Shown here: positions 1-5,729 of the stretch, one piece after another
How positions within the stretch are numbered: the stretch's first letter is position 1
Layout of the letters: each line of letters opens with the position of its first letter
From: Candidatus Colicola coprequi
GTDB taxonomy: Bacteria; Bacteroidota; Bacteroidia; Bacteroidales; Paludibacteraceae
Direction: 5' to 3'
DNA: 7,313 nt
NCBI GenBank assembly: GCA_018065765.1
Contig: JAGHSR010000170.1
Span: forward strand, 1-7,313
The notes under the pieces: model-generated
What the model was told of the DNA's origin: nothing
Database searches by the model: none
The model's input: only the letters and a program-made list of their open reading frames with translations
Translations under genes and position numbers: made by a program

Positions 1-530
1 AGTTTAGGCTCCACATCGTCCGTTTCCCACACCACTTGCAGTTGATAGTCTTTCGTTTCTTCAGCAAAACCGTTGATGGCATCAGGGTGACTGTCCGAGA
101 AACTCAGATAGGGCTTGATATCATAGATAGGTGTTCCGTTCATCAGGTCAGCACCGGTCACGATTAAATCTCCCTGCTCCACTCCTATCAGTTTAACGCT
201 GGTCAGTCCAATTGGATTAGGACGAAAGGGACTGCGTGTAGCAAAAACCCCCATGCGCTTATTTCCTCCCAATCGGGGTGGTCTCACGGTTGGCGACCAA
301 CTCAGTTTCGTATCCGACTTTTGGTTTGTGGGGCATGTTGTAACTTTGTCGGCCCCCCAAATCAACCATAGGTGACTATAGGCATCTATTCCTCGCAGTG
401 CTTCGCTGTTGCGAAATTCATCCGTAAAGACGATTCGTGTTTGGATTGTGCTTTCTTCTCGGCTTTGGCGAGGGATACCAAACTTATCGGCAAATCCGTT
501 TTGCGCGTAAGCAATTATTCTAAGTTCCAT
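1..530 (-). CDS. trmO: tRNA t6A37 N6-methyltransferase TrmO (TsaA/YaeB family), 3' end cut by window edge
   Basis: Reading the minus strand from ATG at 528-530 gives 176 uninterrupted codons that run off the left edge. The family core is clear: KFGIPRQ at residues 16-22, LRGIDAYSHLWLIW at 45-58, RPPRLGGN at 83-90, GVFATRSPFRPNPIG at 94-108, and GADLMNGTPIYDIKPYL at 126-142. These are hallmark segments of the TsaA/TrmO beta-barrel domain, which uses S-adenosylmethionine to methylate N6-threonylcarbamoyladenosine at position 37 of certain threonine tRNAs. The loop between the HLWLIW segment and RPPRLGG carries a short insert with a lone Cys66. Full-length members usually have about 230 residues, so roughly a quarter is missing here. 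The start was chosen because MELRIIAYAQNG begins the usual first strand. The family call is firm. The symbol rests on homology to the characterised E. coli enzyme, and the Bacteroidota protein may differ in its tRNA target. Confidence 0.93.
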   Translation of the reverse strand, partial: MELRIIAYAQNGFADKFGIPRQSREESTIQTRIVFTDEFRNSEALRGIDAYSHLWLIWGADKVTTCPTNQKSDTKLSWSPTVRPPRLGGNKRMGVFATRSPFRPNPIGLTSVKLIGVEQGDLIVTGADLMNGTPIYDIKPYLSFSDSHPDAINGFAEETKDYQLQVVWETDDVEPK

Positions 531-715
531 AACTCTAAACTTTTTTCAACCATATAGCGGCTTGCCGCAAATCGTTTGAGGCGAAGCCGAAATAAGAACT
601 CTAAACTCTAATCTCTAAGCTTTACACTCTATTCTCTCTCCCCCTTCAGGGGGTCGGGGGGCTTTCTAAACTCCAAACTCCCCCTCTCCTATATCAGAAA
701 ACAGCTAACGAGCGA
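531..715 (-). other. Probable structured 5' leader of trmO
   Basis: This is the stretch between the trmO start and its proposed promoter. It contains a compound inverted repeat (558-568 with 581-589: CGGCTT pairs with AAGCCG and CGC with GCG), an overlapping perfect GCGGC/GCCGC repeat at 557-568, and a CCCCC-TTCA-GGGGG hairpin at 640-653. Between them lies a degenerate CTCTAAACTC-like motif, seen near 531-540, 597-618 and 666-680. No open reading frame of note fits here and no known riboswitch is recognisable. If the proposed promoter is used, the leader is about 180 nt. This kind of hairpin-rich debris is common between Bacteroidales genes, so a regulatory role is only a possibility. Confidence 0.4.
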
Positions 716-746
716 CAAAATTACAAAAAAAATCAAAAAAAACAAA
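716..746 (-). promoter_or_regulatory. Candidate Bacteroidetes-type promoter for trmO
   Basis: On the minus strand a TTTG (743-746) is followed after exactly 19 nt by TAATTTTG (716-723). This fits the Bacteroidetes consensus of TTTG, 19-21 nt, TAnnTTTG. The region is a poly-A tract, so chance matches are easier than elsewhere, and the ATG of trmO lies about 185 nt downstream. Confidence 0.45.
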
Positions 747-752
747 AATAAT

Positions 753-783
753 TTTGGTAATTCCAAAAAATGTAGTACCTTTG
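753..783 (+). promoter_or_regulatory. Bacteroidetes-type promoter of tRNA-Phe
   Basis: TTTG at 753-756 and TACCTTTG at 776-783 are separated by 19 nt, matching the Bacteroidetes -33/-7 consensus. An A-rich tract at 721-750 lies just upstream and could act as an UP-like element. Transcription would begin near 787-790, about 30 nt before the mature tRNA. Confidence 0.8.
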
Positions 784-817
784 CACCCGCTTTCGAGAGA
801 AACACATCGAAAACAAT

Positions 818-890
818 GGTACCTTAGCTCAGGTGGTAGAGCAATGGACTGAAAATCCATGTGTCCTTGGTTCAACTCCAAGAGGTACCA
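818..890 (+). tRNA. tRNA-Phe (anticodon GAA)
   Basis: The 73-nt sequence folds into a full cloverleaf. The acceptor stem is GGTACCT (818-824) with AGGTACC (883-889). The D arm is GCTC/GAGC around AGGTGGTA. The anticodon stem is ATGGA/TCCAT around loop CTGAAAA, giving anticodon GAA at 851-853. The variable loop is GTGTC, and the T arm is CTTGG/CCAAG around TTCAACT. The discriminator base is A890. The bases that follow are CA, not CCA, so the CCA tail must be added after transcription. The gene stands alone with its own promoter and terminator. Confidence 0.98.
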
Positions 891-891
891 C

Positions 892-917
892 AAAGACCGC
901 TGCGCGGTCTTTTTTTT
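892..917 (+). terminator. Rho-independent terminator of tRNA-Phe
   Basis: GACCGC (895-900) and GCGGTC (904-909) form a perfect stem around the loop TGC, followed by eight T at 910-917. Three A at 892-894 extend the stem by pairing with the first T residues. The hairpin starts almost directly after the last tRNA base, so the 3' trailer is only a base or two before the structure begins. Confidence 0.93.
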
Positions 918-949
918 GTCTCATTTGACCATTTTCATTGCCCCCACCA

Positions 950-1007
950 GTTGTCTTGCAGTTTATATTGTTGCCTTATGTGTATAGTTGCCTTGTAGTT
1001 TATATAG
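950..1007. repeat. Three imperfect GTTGYCTT-type tandem repeats
   Basis: Three adjacent copies begin at 950 (GTTGTCTTGCAGTTTATATT), 970 (GTTGCCTTATGTGTATA) and 987 (GTTGCCTTGTAGTTTATATA). Copies 1 and 3 are nearly identical over 18 bases; copy 2 is shorter and more diverged. The array lies in the gene-free stretch between the tRNA-Phe terminator and bamD. Function is unknown. Confidence 0.6.
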
Positions 1008-1049
1008 TAAATCATAGAACCTTCCTTTCCGCTTGTTTTCCCGACGGTC

Positions 1050-1093
1050 GACCGACACTTGACCGACACTTGACCGACCCTTGACCGACACTT
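1050..1093. repeat. Four 11-bp tandem repeats (GACCGACACTT)
   Basis: Four head-to-tail copies of GACCGACACTT occupy 1050-1060, 1061-1071, 1072-1082 and 1083-1093. Only the third differs, with C for A at its eighth base. The array starts inside a 10-bp palindrome, CGGTCGACCG (1045-1054). It lies about 95 bp upstream of the bamD -33 element. It could be a regulator-binding array or a neutral minisatellite; the sequence does not decide this. Confidence 0.9.
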
Positions 1094-1129
1094 GGCAGAC
1101 AGTTATTCTGAGCGACACAGTTAGCGCAG

Positions 1130-1152
1130 ATTTTTTAGTACATTTTTTAGTA
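1130..1152. repeat. Direct repeat ATTTTTTAGTA, two copies
   Basis: ATTTTTTAGTA occurs at 1130-1140 and again at 1142-1152 with a single C between them. It lies 35-57 bp upstream of the bamD -33 element. It could be AT-rich upstream promoter sequence; no binding protein is implied. Confidence 0.55.
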
Positions 1153-1186
1153 AAACATCCTTCTGCACAAAAAAAATCTGTTTTCA

Positions 1187-1218
1187 CTTGCACATTTCAA
1201 AAAAAAGCATTACTTTTG
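1187..1218 (+). promoter_or_regulatory. Bacteroidetes-type promoter of bamD-rpoZ-coaBC
   Basis: CTTG (1187-1190, one mismatch to TTTG) is followed after 20 nt by TACTTTTG (1211-1218), a full match to TAnnTTTG. The likely start of transcription near 1223-1226 leaves only about 10 nt before the bamD ATG, with no Shine-Dalgarno sequence. Confidence 0.75.
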
Positions 1219-1234
1219 CAGGCTAATTCGTAAA

Positions 1235-2047
1235 ATGACGAAAAAGGGAATTTACATATTCAGTCTTTTGGTGCTTATAGTATTCATGCTTGACGCATGC
1301 AGTTCCTACCAACAAGTGCTCAAGTCCAAGGATCCGGACTTTAAGTATCAAAAAGCCATCGAGTATTTTGAGGGCGAGCAATACGTGCGTTCGCAGACCC
1401 TGTTGGACGATATCAGCACCTACTACAAAGGCACTGAGCGCGCACAGGAAGTGCTGATTTACTTGGCACGCAGTTACCTGGGACAGAAGGCGTACAATAG
1501 CGCTGCCACATACTACGAAACCTACATCCGCAACTATCCCAAGGGGCGGTATTGCATAGAGGCACAGTATCAAATAGGGCACTGCTACTATCTCGACGCG
1601 CCCGATGCACGTTTGGATCAAGACATCACCCGCCGAAGCATTGCTGCCTTCGCCAAATTCATCGAGTTGTATCCGGAAAGTCAATATGTGGATCAGGCAT
1701 ACAACGAAATGAACGAGATGTACGACAAACTGGCGTACAAAGAACTGCTGAGTGCCAAACTCTACTACAATCTTGGCACGTATTTGGGCAATAACTACCT
1801 AAGTGCCGAACTCGTTGCAAGAAACGCACTCAAAGACTATCCCAGCAATTCCTATCAAGAGGATTTGAATTGGATAATCATGCAGGCTAAATACCAACAA
1901 ATGGTCAATTCGTTCGAAAACAAGAAACAAGAACGAGCTCGTGACGCTGAAGATGAGTACTATAGTTTCAAGACCGAGTACCCCGACAGCAAGCACATCA
2001 AAGAGGCCGACAAAATGTACAAGGAAATTAAGAAAATCGTTAAATAA
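1235..2047 (+). CDS. bamD: Outer membrane protein assembly lipoprotein BamD
   Basis: This 270-residue protein has a lipoprotein signal peptide: KK at 3-4, a hydrophobic stretch at 5-19, and a lipobox LDAC whose Cys22 would be lipidated by Lgt. The mature part is helical with TPR-like repeats (about 35-70, 73-105, 110-147, 150-185 and a C-terminal helical region). It shows typical YLARSYLGQKAYNSAATYYE and FIELYPESQY segments. BamD faces the periplasm from the outer membrane and works with the BamA barrel in inserting outer-membrane proteins. The start follows a Bacteroidetes promoter by about 10 nt and gives a proper signal peptide. Length is close to the usual 240-290. Its order with rpoZ and coaBC is, from memory, the usual one in Bacteroidales. 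The C-terminal tail (225-270) is lysine- and glutamate-rich. Call firm. Confidence 0.93.
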   Translation: MTKKGIYIFSLLVLIVFMLDACSSYQQVLKSKDPDFKYQKAIEYFEGEQYVRSQTLLDDISTYYKGTERAQEVLIYLARSYLGQKAYNSAATYYETYIRNYPKGRYCIEAQYQIGHCYYLDAPDARLDQDITRRSIAAFAKFIELYPESQYVDQAYNEMNEMYDKLAYKELLSAKLYYNLGTYLGNNYLSAELVARNALKDYPSNSYQEDLNWIIMQAKYQQMVNSFENKKQERARDAEDEYYSFKTEYPDSKHIKEADKMYKEIKKIVK

Positions 2048-2048
2048 A

Positions 2049-2381
2049 ATGGATTACAAAAGCATTAAAGCGCCCAAAAACACGATGACGCGCGACATGA
2101 ATGAACTCACCGAAAAAGTAGGCAACGTCTATGAGACTGTAGCTATCATCAGCAAACGTGCTAATCAGATATCCAACGCTCTCAAACGTGAACTGGATAG
2201 CAAACTCGCTGACTTTGCCGTTCCTCAAGACGCTCTGGACGATAGTTTTGAGAACAAAGAACAAATCGAAATCTCTCGCAGCTACGAGAAAATGCCTAAA
2301 TCTACCCTCATTGCTACGCAAGAGTTCATCGATGAGCAACTCATCTATCGCGTAGGCAACAAGGACGACATGCTGAAATAA
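2049..2381 (+). CDS. rpoZ: DNA-directed RNA polymerase omega subunit (Rpb6/RpoZ family)
   Basis: This 110-residue protein starts MDYKSIKAPKNTMTRDMNEL and carries the conserved YETVAIISKRANQI segment at 28-41, followed by FENKEQIEISRSYEKMPK at 67-84. That layout is the Bacteroidetes form of the omega/Rpb6 family, a small subunit that clamps the beta-prime subunit during polymerase assembly. The open frame extends 36 codons further upstream inside bamD, but ATG at 2049 is preferred because it yields the family's usual N-terminus. It lies one base after the bamD stop, which suggests coupled translation and one mRNA. Bacteroidetes omega is diverged from the E. coli protein and is often labelled hypothetical or Rpb6. 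Residues 97-110 are poorly conserved tail. Confidence 0.88.
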   Translation: MDYKSIKAPKNTMTRDMNELTEKVGNVYETVAIISKRANQISNALKRELDSKLADFAVPQDALDDSFENKEQIEISRSYEKMPKSTLIATQEFIDEQLIYRVGNKDDMLK

Positions 2382-2395
2382 AGATGAATGCTGAA

Positions 2396-2457
2396 GCGAC
2401 TATTCGCTACGCTACGAATCGCCTAAAAGCTACCATTCGGACTGCGTCCTACGAATG
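2396..2457. repeat. Pair of hairpins between rpoZ and coaBC (REP-like)
   Basis: Hairpin 1 pairs GCGA (2396-2399) with TCGC (2419-2422) and TTCG (2403-2406) with CGAA (2415-2418). Hairpin 2 pairs CATTCG (2434-2439) with CGAATG (2452-2457), with an inner GAC/GTC at 2440-2448. The two share an ATTCG...CGAAT core. The pair is bracketed by a GAATGCT direct repeat (2386-2392 and 2453-2459). There is no T-run after either hairpin, so these are not typical terminators. A repeated extragenic palindrome or an RNA-processing site is possible. Confidence 0.5.
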
Positions 2458-2468
2458 CTAAATGCAAG

Positions 2469-3623
2469 ATGTTAACAGGTAAGCACATAGTAGTGGGGAT
2501 ATCCGGTGGCATAGCAGCCTACAAGATTCCCGAATTGATTCGCCTGCTGCAACAAGCAGGAGCAGAAATCAAAGTGACGAGCACCAAGAACGCCTTGGAG
2601 TTCGTCACTGAATTAACACTGCAAACTCTCAGCGGTCACAAGGTGTATAGTGACGTATTTGCCGCTATCAATGAGCACTCCACCGAGCACATCTCCCTAC
2701 CCGACTGGGCAGACGCTATGGTCATAGCACCTGCTACTGCCAATGTATTGGGCAAGATAGCACACGGCATAGCCGATGATGCGCTCACCACCACTTTTGC
2801 TGCCATGCGCAAGCCTATCGTCATAGCACCTGCTATGAACGACAAGATGTACGCCAACCCTGCCACGCAGGAGGCTATGCAACTGCTCCACCAACAAGAC
2901 AACATCACCCTACTCGACTGCGCCGAAGGCTATTTGGCCTGCGGCAGCACAGGCAAAGGACGCATGCAAGAAATAGACGTGATAGCCGAAGCCGTCACTT
3001 CCGCACTGACAGAAAAAACGCTGCTAGGCAAACATGTATTGATAACTGCAGGTCCCACCATCGAGAAGATGGATCCTGTGCGCTACATCAGCAATTTCTC
3101 CACCGGCAAGATGGGCAAAGCCCTTGCCAAAGAGTGCGAACGCCGTGGCGCGACCGTGCAACTGGTAATGGGGCAAATGTCTGCCATCGAGATGTGCAAT
3201 CGTGTGGTGGAGGCCTTCCCACAAAGTGACATCACTATCCTCTGCGCTGCCGTAGCGGACTATCGACCCAAAGTGGAGGCCAAAGAGAAAATAAAAAAAT
3301 GCAAAGCGCAAGATGGCGCATATACGCTGGAATTGGTGGAAAATCCCGACATTGCTGCCACGGTGGGCAAGATGAAACAGCCTGGACAAGTATTGGTGGG
3401 GTTTGCGCTGGAGACGGAGCATGAGCAGGATAACGCACTCCTAAAAATGGAAAAGAAAAACTTCGACTACATCGTGCTCAATTCGCTGCGCGATGCAGGA
3501 GCAGGATTTGGTACAGATACAAATAAGGTCACCATCTACTCTCGTCAAGGTGACCTAGTCCGTCTGCCTCTCATGTCTAAAGAGGCGATTGCAAGAGAGA
3601 TCTTACTTCACATCACGCACTAA
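2469..3623 (+). CDS. coaBC: Bifunctional phosphopantothenoylcysteine decarboxylase / phosphopantothenate-cysteine ligase CoaBC
   Basis: This 384-residue cytosolic fusion enzyme makes 4'-phosphopantetheine from 4'-phosphopantothenate and cysteine in coenzyme A synthesis. The N-terminal FMN-dependent decarboxylase half (about 1-180) shows GGIAAYK at 13-19, the catalytic His74 in EHISLPDWAD, PAMNDKMY at 121-128 (family PxMNxxMW, here ending in Tyr), and the catalytic Cys158 in ACGSTGKGRM. The C-terminal ligase half (about 187-384) shows GKHVLITAGPT at 187-197, DPVRYISNFSTGKMG at 202-216 with the key Asn209, AAVADYRP at 260-267, the KIKK lysines at 274-277 and GFALETE at 311-317. All expected catalytic residues are present. 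Length is slightly under the 400 or so of E. coli. The ATG has no clear ribosome-binding site. It lies 87 bp after rpoZ, probably on the same mRNA. Its last seven codons overlap the convergent downstream gene. Confidence 0.97.
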   Translation: MLTGKHIVVGISGGIAAYKIPELIRLLQQAGAEIKVTSTKNALEFVTELTLQTLSGHKVYSDVFAAINEHSTEHISLPDWADAMVIAPATANVLGKIAHGIADDALTTTFAAMRKPIVIAPAMNDKMYANPATQEAMQLLHQQDNITLLDCAEGYLACGSTGKGRMQEIDVIAEAVTSALTEKTLLGKHVLITAGPTIEKMDPVRYISNFSTGKMGKALAKECERRGATVQLVMGQMSAIEMCNRVVEAFPQSDITILCAAVADYRPKVEAKEKIKKCKAQDGAYTLELVENPDIAATVGKMKQPGQVLVGFALETEHEQDNALLKMEKKNFDYIVLNSLRDAGAGFGTDTNKVTIYSRQGDLVRLPLMSKEAIAREILLHITH

Positions 3624-4397
3624 TCGAACCGAACGGCCTGCATTGCGGCCATAGAGTTCAGAGGACATGCTGACGTAGTCGGGATAGATACCCAAGAAAT
3701 AGGCTGCGTCACTACCTGCCGCTGTAGCAGACCAGTATGTCCCCTGTGTGCCTACTTCGGTAACAGCCAAGTGATAGCGTGTACCCGCTGCCGGCAAAAA
3801 AACAGCCCCCATCTTCTGCAACTTAGAGAACTTGATTTGACGGGCATCCCCCTCAAAGTCGTCCGGCAAGAGCAGCAGTCCAGTTATCTTGCCCACACGA
3901 TACGGCATACGCAGACGACAGGCGTTTTTGCGTTGCGTAAGCAGATACTGCCACTCCTCATGGGTCAGCGTGCGCCACTGATTAGGCTGATTACCGCCGT
4001 TCTTGATAGCATTATACACTCCCCAATCGTACTGACGCGACGTTCCGATGAGCGACCACTCCGCTTGTGTGGTAGATGGTCCGTAACCAAAGGGGTTGCG
4101 CGGATTGCCCGAGTGCTCCAAACGGCACATCCAGTCCCAAGGATGTACATAGATGACATCAGGGTCGTTGGCACGATTGTCATAGCCTGACGTAGCCCAA
4201 CCGAATAGGTCAATCCAACCACGATAGGTGGGGGATACTTTCTCGTTCTTGTAACCTACTACATCCTGCTGATGGGCAGCAAAACGAAACGTGCCCGTAG
4301 CCGGCTGATACTGCAAGTTACCTGGGGAGAACTCCACTTGACGGTTAGCACTAACAGAAAAACATCCAACAATGACGGTAAGTAAAAGTGTATGCAT
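3603..4397 (-). CDS. Exported FISUMP-type protein of unknown function
   Basis: This 264-residue protein resembles the Fibrobacter succinogenes major paralogous (FISUMP) type family, which is abundant in gut Bacteroidales. The sequence runs FSPGNLQYQ at 23-31, GWIDLFGWATSGYDN at 60-74, NGGNQPNQWRTLTHEEWQYLL at 133-153 (read here in parts), LLLPDDF at 175-181, GAVFLPAAGTR at 197-207, YWSATAAGSDAAYFL at 221-235 and GRSVRLVRD at 254-262. The C-terminal pattern recalls the formylglycine-generating-enzyme/C-type-lectin fold, but none of that enzyme's catalytic residues can be asserted. The N-terminus is a short signal peptide. Cleavage after Ala17 (SVSA) is most likely, although IVGC at 9-12 also fits a lipobox. 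No lysine or arginine precedes the hydrophobic core. It starts 18 bp after the DUF3078 gene, so it is probably the last gene of that operon, and it overlaps the end of coaBC. Many relatives carry extra N-terminal domains; this one has only the core. Function unknown. Confidence 0.78.
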   Translation of the reverse strand: MHTLLLTVIVGCFSVSANRQVEFSPGNLQYQPATGTFRFAAHQQDVVGYKNEKVSPTYRGWIDLFGWATSGYDNRANDPDVIYVHPWDWMCRLEHSGNPRNPFGYGPSTTQAEWSLIGTSRQYDWGVYNAIKNGGNQPNQWRTLTHEEWQYLLTQRKNACRLRMPYRVGKITGLLLLPDDFEGDARQIKFSKLQKMGAVFLPAAGTRYHLAVTEVGTQGTYWSATAAGSDAAYFLGIYPDYVSMSSELYGRNAGRSVRLVRDVK

Positions 4398-4415
4398 AGT
4401 TTTGTCAAAAAAATT

Positions 4416-5729
4416 CTATCTAAAGCGGTGGGCAAAGCCAATGCTCAGCAGTTCCTTAAACTGCACTTTGGCTCGTGTATCGCCCGACTGGATATACGCT
4501 GAGTCAAAACGAGGATGTAGCATCAGACGAGTTGTCAAGAAGCGATTGATGATGAAATCGCAATCTACTTCCCAGTCTATTTCTACCCGATGGTAATTGG
4601 TGTAGAAGTAGAACTCCGTTTCAATGGCTATTTCGCGCAAGGGTTTCCATTTCCAGTTCAACTGAAGGCTGCTACCCACTTCGTTCTTGATATGCTTGCC
4701 TGCCTCAATGTCAAAGGTCGTCACGTCCACGCGCCCGCTCTCGTCGCCGTAGTACGCATAGGTCATACGGTATGTCAAAGGTGAGATAACGATACTCATG
4801 TTTTTGATGGGTTTGTAGTCTATACCGGCACCGACATTAAGTTTCATGGGCGTAAAGAATGCCGTTTTAGCAGTCGTCTGGTTGGTATTCCACACATTCC
4901 ACAGTGTTGTGTTGAACTCGGCATTGGCCGACACATACAATTTAGGCATCACCTGATAGCCAAACTTGGAGTAGATACGAACCAAATCCTCAGAGACATT
5001 GTACTTGCGCAACGTATCACCCGGTGAAGTGGCAACACCGGTACGCCATTCGCCCGTGTTCTCCCAAACGAACTTATCCTTGTGATAATTGATTTTTCCT
5101 TTGAGCAAGGACAATATCGCAAAAGACGACGAACCTCCCTTGTACCAGTTAGGGGAGATATAGTTCTGCGAGAATTGCAACAACACATTCGCTTCCTTCG
5201 TCCACGGATTGAATCGGTTTTTCCACTCACGGAGACGATCCGCCAAATCCTCCGTAGGGTCTTTTACCAGCGAGCGTTGCGCTTCTACGCCTTGATACGT
5301 ACTGGCTTGGGACAACAAACGCGTAATTGAGTCCATTTCCTGCCGCGCATGTTCCAGCGAATCCTCGTATGCCATGCGAGCCAACTCGTCCGCACGGAGC
5401 AGGGTTATTGAATCGCGAACCCGCGTCAACTCGGTTTGCAACACCGTCTCGCGAACCATCAAATCCGCCAATAGACTATCGCGCAGCAGACTGTCGCGCA
5501 CATGTATATCTTGGCTCTGCTGCGCTATCAACTGCAAGAGCAAGTTATCGCTGTTGGCAGTACCGGTGGATTGACGTTTGTAGTCATCCATATTCACCAC
5601 CACGGTGTCAGCGGGGTGTAATACCACGACGGTGTCGGTGACAAGATTGGTCACTACCGTGTCGGCAGAAGCCACTCGTGTCGTGTCAACAGCATGAACC
5701 TGCGCCTCAAGAGTGACACAAGCACACAA
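4416..5729 (-). CDS. DUF3078 family protein, probable outer-membrane beta-barrel
   Basis: From the TTG at 5727-5729 this frame has 437 codons. Residues about 14-50 are Thr/Val/Asp-rich with three DTVV repeats (23, 32 and 41). Residues about 60-140 are a heptad-like, coiled-coil-prone stretch with a tandem RDSLLRDSLL. Residues about 165-437 match DUF3078: NPWTKEANVLLQFSQNY, ISPNWYKGGSSS at 191-202, WENTGEWRTG at 222-231, and SEDLVRIYSKFGY at 246-258, followed by alternating beta strands rich in Tyr, Phe and Trp. That pattern fits a Bacteroidetes outer-membrane barrel, exported by Sec and inserted by BAM. The protein ends in HRFR, so the aromatic residue is next to last. The TTG start would give no usable signal peptide. 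The frame is open upstream and reads a good one (QRLTLILTCC and on) from an ACG at 5760-5762, so the real protein is probably 448 residues. It lies between lgt and the FISUMP gene in one operon. Ligand unknown. Confidence 0.85.
   Translation of the reverse strand: MCACVTLEAQVHAVDTTRVASADTVVTNLVTDTVVVLHPADTVVVNMDDYKRQSTGTANSDNLLLQLIAQQSQDIHVRDSLLRDSLLADLMVRETVLQTELTRVRDSITLLRADELARMAYEDSLEHARQEMDSITRLLSQASTYQGVEAQRSLVKDPTEDLADRLREWKNRFNPWTKEANVLLQFSQNYISPNWYKGGSSSFAILSLLKGKINYHKDKFVWENTGEWRTGVATSPGDTLRKYNVSEDLVRIYSKFGYQVMPKLYVSANAEFNTTLWNVWNTNQTTAKTAFFTPMKLNVGAGIDYKPIKNMSIVISPLTYRMTYAYYGDESGRVDVTTFDIEAGKHIKNEVGSSLQLNWKWKPLREIAIETEFYFYTNYHRVEIDWEVDCDFIINRFLTTRLMLHPRFDSAYIQSGDTRAKVQFKELLSIGFAHRFR

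Noticed and set aside
640..653. C5-TTCA-G5 hairpin as a terminator
   Set aside because: No T-run follows on either strand, and it lies upstream, not downstream, of both flanking genes.
705..893. Minus-strand 62-codon open frame across the tRNA-Phe gene
   Set aside because: It is the reverse complement of a perfect tRNA and its promoter.
1050..1093. CRISPR-like array
   Set aside because: Units are 11 bp and directly adjacent with no spacers, and no cas gene is present.
963..1193. Minus-strand 76-codon open frame covering the tandem repeats upstream of bamD
   Set aside because: The translation is low in complexity and simply reads through the 11-bp repeats. It starts inside the bamD promoter region and has no recognisable family or promoter of its own.
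1223..1684. Minus-strand 153-codon open frame antisense to bamD
   Set aside because: It lies fully opposite a clearly conserved gene. Its hydrophobic translation mirrors BamD codon composition, and nothing in it resembles a family.
2384..2461. Possible 25-residue small gene between rpoZ and coaBC
   Set aside because: The frame is made of the two hairpins read through; it has no ribosome-binding site and no sign of protein-like constraint.
3024..3422. Minus-strand 132-codon open frame antisense to coaBC
   Set aside because: Histidine- and leucine-rich shadow of the conserved ligase domain, with no start context or family match.
3603..3700. Bidirectional terminator between coaBC and the FISUMP gene
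   Set aside because: I looked for a stem with flanking A/T runs around the convergent ends and found none; the genes overlap instead.
5327..5641. Plus-strand 104-codon open frame antisense to the DUF3078 gene
   Set aside because: Arg/Pro/Ser-rich shadow of the repetitive coiled-coil region; no domain or promoter.
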